From: JAMIFN01 sp964544605
GTDB lineage: Bacteria > Pseudomonadota > Gammaproteobacteria > Burkholderiales > Burkholderiaceae_C
Reading direction: 5' to 3'
Assembly: GCA_964544605.1 (NCBI GenBank)
Contig: CAZJBX010000007.1
Span: 1-64,000, forward strand
DNA length: 64,000 nt
The notes beneath the pieces were generated by a model that ran no database searches, was not told the origin of the DNA, and worked only from the letters and a program-made list of their open reading frames with translations. Made by a program: the position numbers and the translations under genes. Position 1 is the first letter of the stretch. Every line of letters starts with the position of its first letter. This document shows, in pieces, positions 28,079 to 35,357 of this stretch.

Positions 28079-28099
28079 TCGCACAATTTGTGCGATAAT
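28079..28099 (+). promoter_or_regulatory. Palindromic operator overlapping the rpmE2 promoter
   Basis: TCGCACAA-T-TTGTGCGA (28079-28095) is a 17-bp inverted repeat with 8-bp arms. Its right end overlaps an extended -10 box, TGCGATAAT (28091-28099). A repressor bound here would block the promoter. No consensus -35 is evident. Type B L31 genes are often repressed by Zur under zinc sufficiency, but this site does not match the AT-rich Zur consensus, so the regulator is open. The leader to the rpmE2 ATG would be about 105 bases. Confidence 0.5.
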
Positions 28100-28210
28100 C
28101 TTGGGTTTTCCACCATCCCATGACAGGTAAGTATAGGGGCGGCGGGCAGGGCACTCGGCCTTGCTTGTGCTGGCTTCTACGGCTGCCGCCATTAACGGAG
28201 TTTTATCGCC

Positions 28211-28477
28211 ATGAAAGAAGGCATCCACCCCAATTACCGCGAAGTGTGTTTTATGGATATGACCGACGAGTCAACCATCATCACGCGCTCTTGCGCCCCC
28301 TGCAAAGAAACCATCACCATCGATGGCCGCGAGCTGCCCCTGTTCAAGCTCGACACCTCTAGCAACACCCACCCCTTCTACACAGGCACGCAAAAATCTG
28401 TGGACAGCATGGGCGGTCGTGTGGAGAAATTCCGCAACAAATACGCCAATCTGCCTGGTCGCAAAAAAGCCGAATAA
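28211..28477 (+). CDS. rpmE2: 50S ribosomal protein L31, type B
   Basis: 88 residues. Opening KEGIHPNYREV and the diagnostic type B block LDTSSNTHPFYTGTQKSVDS followed by GGRVEKFRNKY. It lacks the four zinc-binding Cys of type A L31 at their usual positions, but has Cys13, Cys28 and Cys31, the last two as SCAPC. Type B proteins replace the zinc form when zinc is scarce, or are the only L31 in some betaproteobacteria. A GGAG ribosome site precedes the ATG, and a strong terminator follows. Confidence 0.92.
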   Translation: MKEGIHPNYREVCFMDMTDESTIITRSCAPCKETITIDGRELPLFKLDTSSNTHPFYTGTQKSVDSMGGRVEKFRNKYANLPGRKKAE

Positions 28478-28498
28478 GCTTTTTCCCTTGCAGACAAG

Positions 28499-28524
28499 AG
28501 CCAGCTTCAGCGCTGGCTTTTTTT
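28499..28524 (+). terminator. Intrinsic terminator of rpmE2
   Basis: AGCCAGC (28499-28505) pairs with GCTGGCT (28512-28518) around a 6-base loop, followed by a run of Ts to 28524. It lies 22 bases after the stop and faces the convergent MerR-type gene. Confidence 0.88.
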
Positions 28525-28549
28525 ATGCCCGCAGGCGATGGAGCGGCAC

Positions 28550-28972
28550 TCAAATGCTGAGCAAAAGGCGGATGTCTTCCAGCTCTTGGCGCAGGCGCTG
28601 CAAGCCTGCTGGGTTCACACTCTGGCCTTGGCCGTTGCCATCCGCGCTCAGATCGCTGGGCAGCCAGGGGCTCTCATCCAACTCTGAATCCGCAAAATCC
28701 TGTGCCAAGGCCCAAGCCTGTTTGCTTTCTTCAAGCTGATTGCGCGCGCCGCTGATGGTATAGCCCTGCTCATAGAGCAGCTCACGGATGCGGCGCACCA
28801 TCAGCACCTCATGCGGCTGGTAATAGCGGCGGTTGCCACGGCGTTTTAAGGGCTTGAGTTGGGGGAATTCCTGCTCCCAATAGCGCAGCACATGGGGCTT
28901 CACGCCGCACAAATCCCCCACTTCACCAATGGTGAAATAGCGCTTATTGGGGATTTCAGGTAAGGCGGACAT
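28550..28972 (-). CDS. MerR-family transcriptional regulator
   Basis: 140 residues. N-terminal winged HTH: RYFTIGEVGDLCGVKPHVLR, then YWEQEFPQLKPLKRRGNRRYY and VLMVRRIRELLYEQGYTISGA. The C-terminal part is helical and acidic with a closing leucine-rich helix (LQRLRQELEDIRLLLSI) that could dimerise; there are no metal-binding Cys. In betaproteobacteria this regulator normally sits behind ihfA, in the order pheS-pheT-ihfA-merR. Here it is alone, about 24 kb from pheT. No targets can be inferred. Bases 28973-29141 contain no gene or tRNA that I can see. Confidence 0.85.
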   Translation of the reverse strand: MSALPEIPNKRYFTIGEVGDLCGVKPHVLRYWEQEFPQLKPLKRRGNRRYYQPHEVLMVRRIRELLYEQGYTISGARNQLEESKQAWALAQDFADSELDESPWLPSDLSADGNGQGQSVNPAGLQRLRQELEDIRLLLSI

Positions 28973-29141
28973 CAGTGTGGTCAGGGGAAATAAAAAACAG
29001 AAGCGCCAGCGGCGGCCAAGAAGGTGGACTTTAGCCGAAATCAGTGCAGCTCACAACTTAGGCTAGAAAAACTGTCTAAGTCTTTGTTTTTGCAGATGTT
29101 AAATGCCAAGATGGGGCAGGCGGCGATGCGGCGGCTAGCGT

Positions 29142-30224
29142 TTATACGCCTGTTTCCAATTCGGCCAATTGTTCGGCCTCACGGGCGCTGAGCAGGGCGG
29201 CGATGATGTCATCCATATCGCCTTCCATGATGTGCAGCAGCTTGTAGAGCGTGAGGTTGATGCGGTGCTCGCTCAAACGCCCCTGCGGGAAGTTGTAAGT
29301 GCGGATGCGATCCGAGCGGTCGCCCGAGCCAATCAAGCCCTTGCGGGTAGCGGCTTCTTTGGCGGCGCGTTCGCTGCGCTCTTTTTCGTTCAAACGCGCT
29401 TGCAGCACGCGCATGGCCTGCGCCTTATTGCTGTGTTGGCTGCGGCCATCTTGGCATTCGGCCACAAGGCCCGTGGGCAGGTGGATGATGCGCACGGCAG
29501 AGTCGGTTTTGTTCACATGCTGGCCGCCCGCGCCGCTGGCGCGGAAGGTGTCGATGCGCAAATCGCTGGGATTGAGCGTGATTTCCTCAGCCTCATCGGG
29601 CTCAGGCATCACGGCCACGGTGCAGGCACTGGTGTGGATGCGGCCTTGGGTTTCGGTTTCAGGCACGCGTTGCACGCGGTGGCCGCCCGATTCAAATTTC
29701 AGCTTGCCATAAGCGCCATCGCCTTCCATGCGCAAAACGATTTCTTTGTAGCCCCCCAGCTCGCTGGGCGATTCGCTCATGACTTCCACACGCCAGCCTT
29801 GGTTGGCGGCGTAGCGGCTGTACATGCGGGCCAAATCGCCAGCAAACAAAGCCGATTCATCGCCGCCTGTGCCCGCGCGGATTTCAAGGTAGGCGGGGCG
29901 GTCGTCATCGGGGTCTTTGGGCAGCAGCAGGCGCTGCAATTCGTCCTCTAGGCGCAGCAGCAGGGCGCGGCCTTGCTCGATCTCCTCTTGCGCCATATCG
30001 ACCATTTCTGGGTCTTGCAGCAGCTCTTGCGCAGTGGCGATATCGGCCTCGGCCTGCTGGTAGCGCTGCCAGCGCAGCACCACGGGCGTGGTTTCGGCGT
30101 GCTCTTTGGAGAGCTTGCGGAAGGCTTTGGGGTCGGCAACGATGTCGGGGCTGTTGAGCAAATGCTCCAAATCAGCCAATCGCTCGGCTTGTTTTTCTAG
30201 GTTTTCGCGCAGGAATGCTTTCAT
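29142..30224 (-). CDS. prfA: Peptide chain release factor 1
   Basis: 360 residues, standard RF1 length. RF1 reads UAA and UAG and triggers peptide release. The catalytic GGQ is in RASGAGGQHVNKTDSAVRI; domain 1 runs helical to about 110; DDRPAYLEIRAGTGGDESALFAGDLARMY is present; the C-terminal block is RTYNFPQGRLSEHRINLTLY. hemA and prmC (hemK), frequent neighbours, are absent. It is the last of three same-strand genes (coaBC, Nudix-like, prfA) with gaps of 41-57 bases, possibly one transcript. Confidence 0.96.
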   Translation of the reverse strand: MKAFLRENLEKQAERLADLEHLLNSPDIVADPKAFRKLSKEHAETTPVVLRWQRYQQAEADIATAQELLQDPEMVDMAQEEIEQGRALLLRLEDELQRLLLPKDPDDDRPAYLEIRAGTGGDESALFAGDLARMYSRYAANQGWRVEVMSESPSELGGYKEIVLRMEGDGAYGKLKFESGGHRVQRVPETETQGRIHTSACTVAVMPEPDEAEEITLNPSDLRIDTFRASGAGGQHVNKTDSAVRIIHLPTGLVAECQDGRSQHSNKAQAMRVLQARLNEKERSERAAKEAATRKGLIGSGDRSDRIRTYNFPQGRLSEHRINLTLYKLLHIMEGDMDDIIAALLSAREAEQLAELETGV

Positions 30225-30265
30225 AGCGCGAAATTGTAGCGCCGCAGCCAGCTTGGGCCACAGGC

Positions 30266-30718
30266 TTACAAAATGAGGTAGCGCGGGCCCTGTGTATCAA
30301 TACCTGCTGCTTTGCGTTGCCAGTAATCGTATTGCACGACCAAGGGCCGCACCGATGTGATGTTTTCCATTTCTGAGGCGCTCACCCAAACGGCTTGCGT
30401 GCTCTCGCCCACGCCATTGGGGGTGGCCTGCACGATGTCGCCATCCAGCCACTCGCCTCTGAACCAAAAACAAAAAGCCCGTTCAGGCTTGAGGCTTTCT
30501 TCAATATAGAGCAGCTCACGGGGCTCAACCAGCAAGCCCGTTTGCACAAAGCAGGCTTGCTGGGCCAAATGGCGCATACTGCTCATGCCTTCCACTAAGG
30601 CGAATGGGGCGGTGAAAATGTCAGGGCCTCCCGGATTGTCGTGGCGAATCATGAGCAAACGCTCCTTGGTCTCAAGCAAAACCCCTGTGTATATATTTGG
30701 TGTATTCATGCGGGGCAT
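30266..30718 (-). CDS. Nudix-fold protein with degenerate catalytic box
   Basis: 150 residues with Nudix-like flow: NIYTGVLLETKERLLMIRHD, then GGPDIFTAPFALVEGMSSMR, and ERAFCFWFRGEWLDGDIV. The catalytic Nudix box (G-x5-E-x7-REUxEE-x-GU) is not intact: the expected REUxEE positions read HLAQQACFVQTGL, so the metal-binding glutamates are missing. It may be a non-catalytic binding protein or have a remodelled site. The start is ATG 30718 or 30709; neither has a strong ribosome site. It lies between coaBC and prfA on the same strand. Confidence 0.55.
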   Translation of the reverse strand: MPRMNTPNIYTGVLLETKERLLMIRHDNPGGPDIFTAPFALVEGMSSMRHLAQQACFVQTGLLVEPRELLYIEESLKPERAFCFWFRGEWLDGDIVQATPNGVGESTQAVWVSASEMENITSVRPLVVQYDYWQRKAAGIDTQGPRYLIL

Positions 30719-30775
30719 TAGGCCCGAAAGACGGGAAATGAAAAATAGGTGTATTTCCCCTTCCGAAAGTGTGAA

Positions 30776-31996
30776 TTATTTGCTAAATTCCTGAATTCTT
30801 TTGGCAATTTCTGCTATCAAGTCTTGCGCCAAAGCGCGTTTGCTCTTGCACTCAGTGGCGCGGCTGCCTTGCGCATCCACCAGCAGCAGGGCATTGTCAT
30901 CTTGGCCAAAGGTTTCATGGCCAATATTGCCCACCAACAAAGGCACGCCTTTGCGCTCGCGCTTGGCCTTGGCATAGGCTTCTAGGTTTTCGCTTTCAGC
31001 GGCAAAACCCACGCAATAAAGCTGGCCCGCCTTGGCGCGGGCGCTGGCGGCAATGGTGGCCAAAATATCGGGGTTTTCTGCAAATTCGAGCGCAGGCACT
31101 TGGCCTGAAGCATCTTTTTTCAGCTTCTGCTCGGCGGCATTGGCGACACGCCAATCGGCCACGGCGGCGGCGGCAATAAAAATATCGGCCGCTTCATACA
31201 GGCTTTGCACGGTGGCCAGCATGTCTTGCGCCGACTGCACGGGGTAGCGCTTGACGCCGCGCGGGCAGGGCAGGGCCACAGGGCCGCTGACCAAGCGCAC
31301 ATCGGCCCCTGCTTCACGGGCGGCTTGGGCCAGGGCATAGCCCATTTTGCCGCTGCTGCGATTCGTGATGCCACGCACGGGGTCAATCGCTTCATAAGTT
31401 GGCCCTGCCGTGATGAGCACGGTTTTACCCGCCAAATGCTGGGGTGTGAAGGCGGCGACGATATCGGCATACAGCTCATCAGCTTCAAGCATACGGCCAT
31501 CGCCAAACTCGCCGCAGGCTTGTTCGCCGTGGCCCACGCCCAAATTCGTTGCGCCATCGGCCACGCACTGGGCCAAATTGCGCTGGGTGGCGGGGTGCAG
31601 CCACATCTCGCGGTTCATGGCTGGGGCCAGCAGCAGGGGTTTGGCAGCGGGGCGGGCCAAGCAAGTGAGGCTGATGATTTCATCGCTGCGGCCTTGGGCT
31701 AGCTTGGCGATCATGTCGGCGCTGGCGGGGGCCAGCACAATCAAATCGGCATCGCGCCCCAAATTGATATGGGCCATGTGGTTGGCGGGGCGGGCATCCC
31801 ATTGGTCGGTCACCACGGCTTGGCCGCTGAGGGCTTGTAAAGTAGTGGGCGTGATGAAGTGGCAGGCCGCCTCGCTCATCATCACCTGCACTTGCGCGCC
31901 CGCTTTCACCAACAAACGGGTCAGCTCGGCTGCTTTATAAGACGCAATGCCGCCACTCAAGCCCAGAAGGATTTTTTTACCGTGTAATTCTTGCAT
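30776..31996 (-). CDS. coaBC: Bifunctional CoaBC (4'-phosphopantothenoylcysteine synthase/decarboxylase)
   Basis: 406 residues. It joins cysteine to phosphopantothenate (CoaB) and decarboxylates the product with FMN (CoaC), two steps of CoA synthesis. CoaC half: GKKILLGLSGGIASYKAAEL, ASADMIAKLAQGRSDEI and the PAMNREMWLHPATQRN motif. CoaB half from about residue 190: ITAGPTYEAIDPVRGITNRS then SGKMGYALAQAA, and a C-terminal KRERKGVPLLVGN. ATG 31996 starts MQELHGKK; the longer reading to 32035 lacks support. Divergent from rho. Confidence 0.95.
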   Translation of the reverse strand: MQELHGKKILLGLSGGIASYKAAELTRLLVKAGAQVQVMMSEAACHFITPTTLQALSGQAVVTDQWDARPANHMAHINLGRDADLIVLAPASADMIAKLAQGRSDEIISLTCLARPAAKPLLLAPAMNREMWLHPATQRNLAQCVADGATNLGVGHGEQACGEFGDGRMLEADELYADIVAAFTPQHLAGKTVLITAGPTYEAIDPVRGITNRSSGKMGYALAQAAREAGADVRLVSGPVALPCPRGVKRYPVQSAQDMLATVQSLYEAADIFIAAAAVADWRVANAAEQKLKKDASGQVPALEFAENPDILATIAASARAKAGQLYCVGFAAESENLEAYAKAKRERKGVPLLVGNIGHETFGQDDNALLLVDAQGSRATECKSKRALAQDLIAEIAKRIQEFSK

Positions 31997-32180
31997 GGGC
32001 TTGAATGTAGCATTTTCAGTGCGGCTTTCAAGCAAAACCTGTGTAGAATGCGTGCTTTCACTTTTGCAGCCGGGCTTTGGGTCTGGCGCTTATAAGTGAG
32101 GCTGGGTCCCAAGCATCATCAAAACCCAAGCCTTGGCACACTCGCCCATCGCCTTTCTATAGGGCTTTGGAACGCTTGAG

Positions 32181-32297
32181 TCGCCCCCTTCCCCTCTTTC
32201 TGTTTTCCTTGCGCATTTCGCCGCCATCTCTTTTCTTTTCATTCAATTTCGCTGTTCTAAAGCAGCCCTCGGGCCGCACTAGAGAGCCCGTCGCACC
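32181..32297 (+). promoter_or_regulatory. C/T-rich rho leader, candidate Rho autoregulation site
   Basis: The 301-base gap between coaBC and rho includes a strongly pyrimidine-rich, G-poor stretch. By hand count 32181-32257 has 29 C, 35 T, 8 G and 5 A. Unstructured C-rich RNA of this kind is what Rho binds (rut), and rho in E. coli is controlled by Rho-dependent attenuation in its own leader. Upstream, TGTAGAAT at 32042-32049 could be a -10 box. The remaining gap shows nothing I can name. trxA, which often precedes rho, is absent. Confidence 0.45.
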
Positions 32298-33560
32298 ATG
32301 CATTTAAACGAACTCAAAACCCAGCACATTTCCGCCATTCAGCAGCAAGCCGAAGAGCTGCAAATTGACAATGCCGGCCGTATGCGCAAACAAGAGCTGA
32401 TGATGGCCATCATCAAAAAGCGCGCCAAAGCAGGCGAAGAAGTGGTGGCCGATGGCGTGCTGGAAATCCTGCCCGATGGTTTTGGCTTTTTGCGCAGCCC
32501 AGATGCCAGCTTCACCGCCAGCACCGACGACATCTACATCAGCCCCAGCCAAGTGCGCCGCTTCAATCTGCATTCGGGCGACCAAATCGAGGGCGAGGTG
32601 CGCATCCCCAAAGACGGCGAACGCTATTTTGCGCTGAACAAGCTCGACAAAATCAACGGCATGGCGCCCGAGAAGATGAAGCACCGCATCATGTTCGAGA
32701 ACCTCACGCCGCTGTTCCCCACCCGCCCTTTCCGCCTTGAGCGCGACATCAAAGGCGAAGAAAACATCACCGGCCGCGTCATCGACCTCATCGCCCCCAT
32801 GGGCTATGGCCAACGCGCCCTGCTGGTGGCCCCGCCCAAAAGCGGCAAAACCGTGATGATGCAGCACATTGCCCACGCCATTGTCGCGAACAACCCTGAT
32901 GTGCACCTGATGGTGCTGCTGGTGGACGAGCGCCCTGAGGAAGTGACAGAAATGCAGCGCAGCGTGCGCGGCGAGGTCATCAGCTCCACTTTTGACGAGC
33001 CCGCCACCCGCCATGTGCATGTGGCTGAAATGGTGATTGAACGCGCCAAGCGCTTGGTTGAGCTGAAAAAAGATGTCGTCATCTTGCTCGACTCCATCAC
33101 CCGCTTGGCCCGCGCCTACAACAATGTCATGCCCAGCAGCGGCAAAATTGGCTCAGGCGGTATCGACACCAACGCCCTGCATCGCCCCAAGCGCTTTTTT
33201 GGCGCGGCCCGCAATGTGGAAGAAGGCGGCAGCCTCACCATCATCGGCACGGCCTTGGTCGATACTGGCAGCCGCATGGACGAAGTGATTTTTGAGGAAT
33301 TCAAAGGCACGGGGAACTGTGAAGTGCTGCTCAGCCGCCGTCTCTATGAGAAACGCATCTTCCCCGCCATTGATTTGAGCAAATCAAGCACCCGCCGCGA
33401 GGAGCTGCTGCTCACGCCTGAAGTGCTGCAAAAAACCCGCATCCTGCGCCAATTCATGCACAGCATGGACGAGGTCGAGGCCATGAGTTTGGTGCAAAAA
33501 CAAATGAAGGCCACCAAGAACAACATCGAGTTCCTGGAAGCCATGCGCCGTGGCGGTTGA
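32298..33560 (+). CDS. rho: Transcription termination factor Rho
   Basis: 420 residues. Hexameric RNA-dependent ATPase that ends transcription. N-terminal RNA-binding part: MHLNELKTQHISAIQQQAEE and the cold-shock-like LEILPDGFGFLRSP with SPSQVRRFNLHSGD. The ATPase has Walker A APPKSGKT, VLLVDERPEEVTEMQRSV, the Q-loop and R-loop region LLDSITRLARAYN and GTGNCEVLLSRRL. There is no insertion in the N-terminal domain. The ATG directly follows a long C/T-rich leader; a clear terminator lies after the stop. Confidence 0.97.
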   Translation: MHLNELKTQHISAIQQQAEELQIDNAGRMRKQELMMAIIKKRAKAGEEVVADGVLEILPDGFGFLRSPDASFTASTDDIYISPSQVRRFNLHSGDQIEGEVRIPKDGERYFALNKLDKINGMAPEKMKHRIMFENLTPLFPTRPFRLERDIKGEENITGRVIDLIAPMGYGQRALLVAPPKSGKTVMMQHIAHAIVANNPDVHLMVLLVDERPEEVTEMQRSVRGEVISSTFDEPATRHVHVAEMVIERAKRLVELKKDVVILLDSITRLARAYNNVMPSSGKIGSGGIDTNALHRPKRFFGAARNVEEGGSLTIIGTALVDTGSRMDEVIFEEFKGTGNCEVLLSRRLYEKRIFPAIDLSKSSTRREELLLTPEVLQKTRILRQFMHSMDEVEAMSLVQKQMKATKNNIEFLEAMRRGG

Positions 33561-33586
33561 GGCTTGTGCCGCATTCGCCCCATGAG

Positions 33587-33611
33587 AAAACAGCCTGCGG
33601 GCTGTTTTTTC
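33587..33611. terminator. Terminator between rho and hicB
   Basis: AAAACAGCC - TGC(G) - GGCTGTTTT stem followed by a T run on + (to 33610), with an A run on the other side. It can serve rho (+) and the convergent hicAB pair (-), whose stop is at 33614. Confidence 0.85.
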
Positions 33612-33613
33612 GT

Positions 33614-33949
33614 TTAGGCCAGCTCTTGGCTGAGTAAAAGCTCTTGCGCCATGGCATTCAAGCTCTTGCCCTCGGCTTGGGCGCGCAGAGCCAAGCGCTC
33701 ATGCAATTGCGGAGAAATCCGTAAATTGAATTTGCCTGAGAACTGTTTTTTGGGCTCGATACCTTGCTCGGCACACACTTGCAAATACACCGCCAAAGAG
33801 TCGGCGAAAGCCTGACGCAGCGCAGCTGGGTCGGCACCATAAAAATCAGCGCCGCCGCTGAGGCCCAAAATTTCACCGCGAAACAAATCCAAATCTGCAT
33901 CGTATTCAATTTTGGCGCTATAGCCCTTGTGTTTCATGATGTTGTTCAT
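33614..33949 (-). CDS. hicB: HicB-family antitoxin
   Basis: 111 residues. N-terminal HicB partial RNase-H-like fold (YSAKIEYDADLDLFRGEILG, followed by DFYGADPAALRQAFADSLAV), then a C-terminal ribbon-helix-helix DNA-binding part (KFNLRISPQLHERLALRAQA, then EGKSLNAMAQELL). It would neutralise HicA and repress the operon. The ATG at 33949 overlaps the hicA stop as ATGA; a longer reading to 33976 lies within hicA. Order toxin then antitoxin is the usual hicAB layout. Confidence 0.88.
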   Translation of the reverse strand: MNNIMKHKGYSAKIEYDADLDLFRGEILGLSGGADFYGADPAALRQAFADSLAVYLQVCAEQGIEPKKQFSGKFNLRISPQLHERLALRAQAEGKSLNAMAQELLLSQELA

Positions 33950-34200
33950 GGCTGAACTCCGTTTTCTTCTAACCACTTGCGTATGCTGCTGACGGCCGCT
34001 TTCGGGGTATCGGGCCGTGGGTGCGGACGATGAAAAACCCGAACCTGAGCAAACAACACCACCGCAATACGGCTGCCTTCGCGCTCGCTCACCTCAGCGC
34101 CCAAAGCCAGAAACAAGGCCTCAATATCTGCCCAGAGCACATTGGCGCTGACGGGGCGGGCATAAATCAACTCTAAAGTGCGCTGGTGTTTGCGTTTCAT
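33946..34200 (-). CDS. hicA: HicA-family mRNA interferase toxin
   Basis: 84 residues, a compact dsRBD-like HicA fold that cleaves mRNA when free. Sequence shows MKRKHQRTLELIYARPVSAN, VLWADIEALFLALGAEVSE, and the GSRIAVVL...VRVFHRPHPRP stretch with the catalytic His expected near FHRPHP. This belongs to the HicA subclass with N-terminal KH..TL..I. The ATG at 34200 is preferred over a TTG at 34206. It is preceded directly by a perfect inverted repeat likely to be the operator. The pair sits between rho and apaH, in the normal coding style of the window. Confidence 0.87.
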   Translation of the reverse strand: MKRKHQRTLELIYARPVSANVLWADIEALFLALGAEVSEREGSRIAVVLFAQVRVFHRPHPRPDTPKAAVSSIRKWLEENGVQP

Positions 34201-34204
34201 GCCC

Positions 34205-34231
34205 AAATGGTATCAAAAAGTAATACCATTT
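34205..34231 (-). promoter_or_regulatory. hicAB operator: 9-bp inverted repeat
   Basis: AAATGGTAT (34205-34213) and ATACCATTT (34223-34231) are perfect 9-bp arms separated by 9 bases, ending 4 bases before the hicA ATG on the - strand. The AT-rich palindrome with ribbon-helix-helix-sized half-sites fits autorepression by HicB or HicAB. It overlaps the ribosome-binding region, and lies just past the apaH stop. Confidence 0.65.
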
Positions 34232-34236
34232 GCCAG

Positions 34237-35082
34237 TCAAAACGGCTTCAAAGCCCCAGGCATATCGGCGCAATTGACTTGCAGCAGCTCGCGGCGGCCA
34301 CCATCCACCCGCATGGCAGACAGGCAGCCGCCCCACACGCAGCCCGTATCCAGCGCCATCAAATCAGGCCGCAGCACATGGCCCAGCGTGCTCCAGTGCC
34401 CAAAGGCAATGGCCTCGCCTTCACTTTGGCGGCCGGGCACATCAAACCACGGCAGCAGGCCCTGTGGCGCTTGGCCCGCGCCCTCTTTGGTGGCAAAGTC
34501 CATGCGGCCCTCTGGCGTGCAAAAACGCAAACGCGTGGCGGCATTCACAATCAAGCGCAGGCGCTCAGCCCCAGCCAAATCAGCATCCCACACATCGGGC
34601 GCATTGCCATACATTTGCGCCAGCCAGTCGCTGTAATCGGGCGCTTGCAGGCGCTCGGCCACCTCTTGCGCCAAGGTCAAAGCCTGCGCCGTGTTCCACT
34701 GCGGCAGTAGGCCCGCATGAACCAGCAAAATATCTTGCACGCCGTCGTGAATCTGGCGCATCAAAGGCTGTTGGCGCAGCCACGCCACAATCGCAGCCCG
34801 CTCAGGCGCGGCCAAAATCGCCGCCAAAGTATCGTGCCGCCCCGCAGGGCGCTGGCCCGCTTCTACGGCCAAAAAATGCAAATCATGATTGCCTAAAATG
34901 CAAGGCGCACTGCCGCCCAAAGCCATCAAGCGCCGCGCCGTGGCCAAAGAATCAGGCCCACGGTTGAGCATATCGCCCAAGCAATAGAGCACATCGCGGC
35001 TGGGGGAGAAATCCAGCTTGGCCAGCACTTGGCCAAGGGCCGCATCGCAGCCTTGGATGTCGCCAATCAGGTAAATTGCCAT
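34237..35082 (-). CDS. apaH: Symmetrical bis(5'-nucleosyl)-tetraphosphatase
   Basis: 281 residues. ApaH splits Ap4A into two ADP and removes Np4 caps from RNA. Metallophosphatase motifs: YLIGDIQGCDAALGQVL, LGDMLNRGPDSL, LGNHDLH, and DTGCVWGGCLSAMRVD near the end. The length is normal. In enterics it follows ksgA; here it stands alone, with the hicAB pair immediately downstream on the same strand. The 275 bases upstream to the CoA-transferase are filled by repeats. Confidence 0.94.
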   Translation of the reverse strand: MAIYLIGDIQGCDAALGQVLAKLDFSPSRDVLYCLGDMLNRGPDSLATARRLMALGGSAPCILGNHDLHFLAVEAGQRPAGRHDTLAAILAAPERAAIVAWLRQQPLMRQIHDGVQDILLVHAGLLPQWNTAQALTLAQEVAERLQAPDYSDWLAQMYGNAPDVWDADLAGAERLRLIVNAATRLRFCTPEGRMDFATKEGAGQAPQGLLPWFDVPGRQSEGEAIAFGHWSTLGHVLRPDLMALDTGCVWGGCLSAMRVDGGRRELLQVNCADMPGALKPF

Positions 35083-35100
35083 GAATGAAAAGTCATTTCT

Positions 35101-35349
35101 CTGCTTCCCATGCTTTGCGTAGGAGCCTGAAACGGGTTTTTAACCACCCCGTCAGGCTGCGCCTGCCACCCCTCCGGAGGAGGGGAATTTAAGGCAGCTT
35201 GGGCTTTATTCCCAAAGCGCCGCACGCCATACTGGAATTTAAGGCAGCTTGGGTTTTATTCCCAAAGCGCCGCACGCCATACTGGAATTGGGGGCAGGCT
35301 GGGTTTTATTCCCCTCCTTTGGAGGGGTGCCCGCTAGGGCTGGGTGGTG
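35101..35349. repeat. Repeat island 2 upstream of apaH
   Basis: Family E palindrome (TTCCCATGCTTTGCGTAGGA, 35105-35124); family A element inverted (35142-35189, CAGGC-TGC-GCCTG hairpin); a 50-bp direct repeat present twice (35181-35230 and 35231-35280) and started a third time, each containing a family D half site (AAAGCGCCGCACGCC); then a family B element (35308-35349, GCCC-GCTA-GGGC hairpin between the same CCCCTCC/GGAGGGG arm and GGGTGGTG end). No gene is present in this stretch. Confidence 0.82.
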
Positions 35350-35357
35350 ACAAAAGC

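Noticed and set aside
28973..29141. tRNA gene near the MerR regulator
   Set aside because: A tRNA-Pro often follows this regulator in betaproteobacteria, but no cloverleaf or CCA-ended acceptor stem was found in this gap, nor elsewhere in the window.
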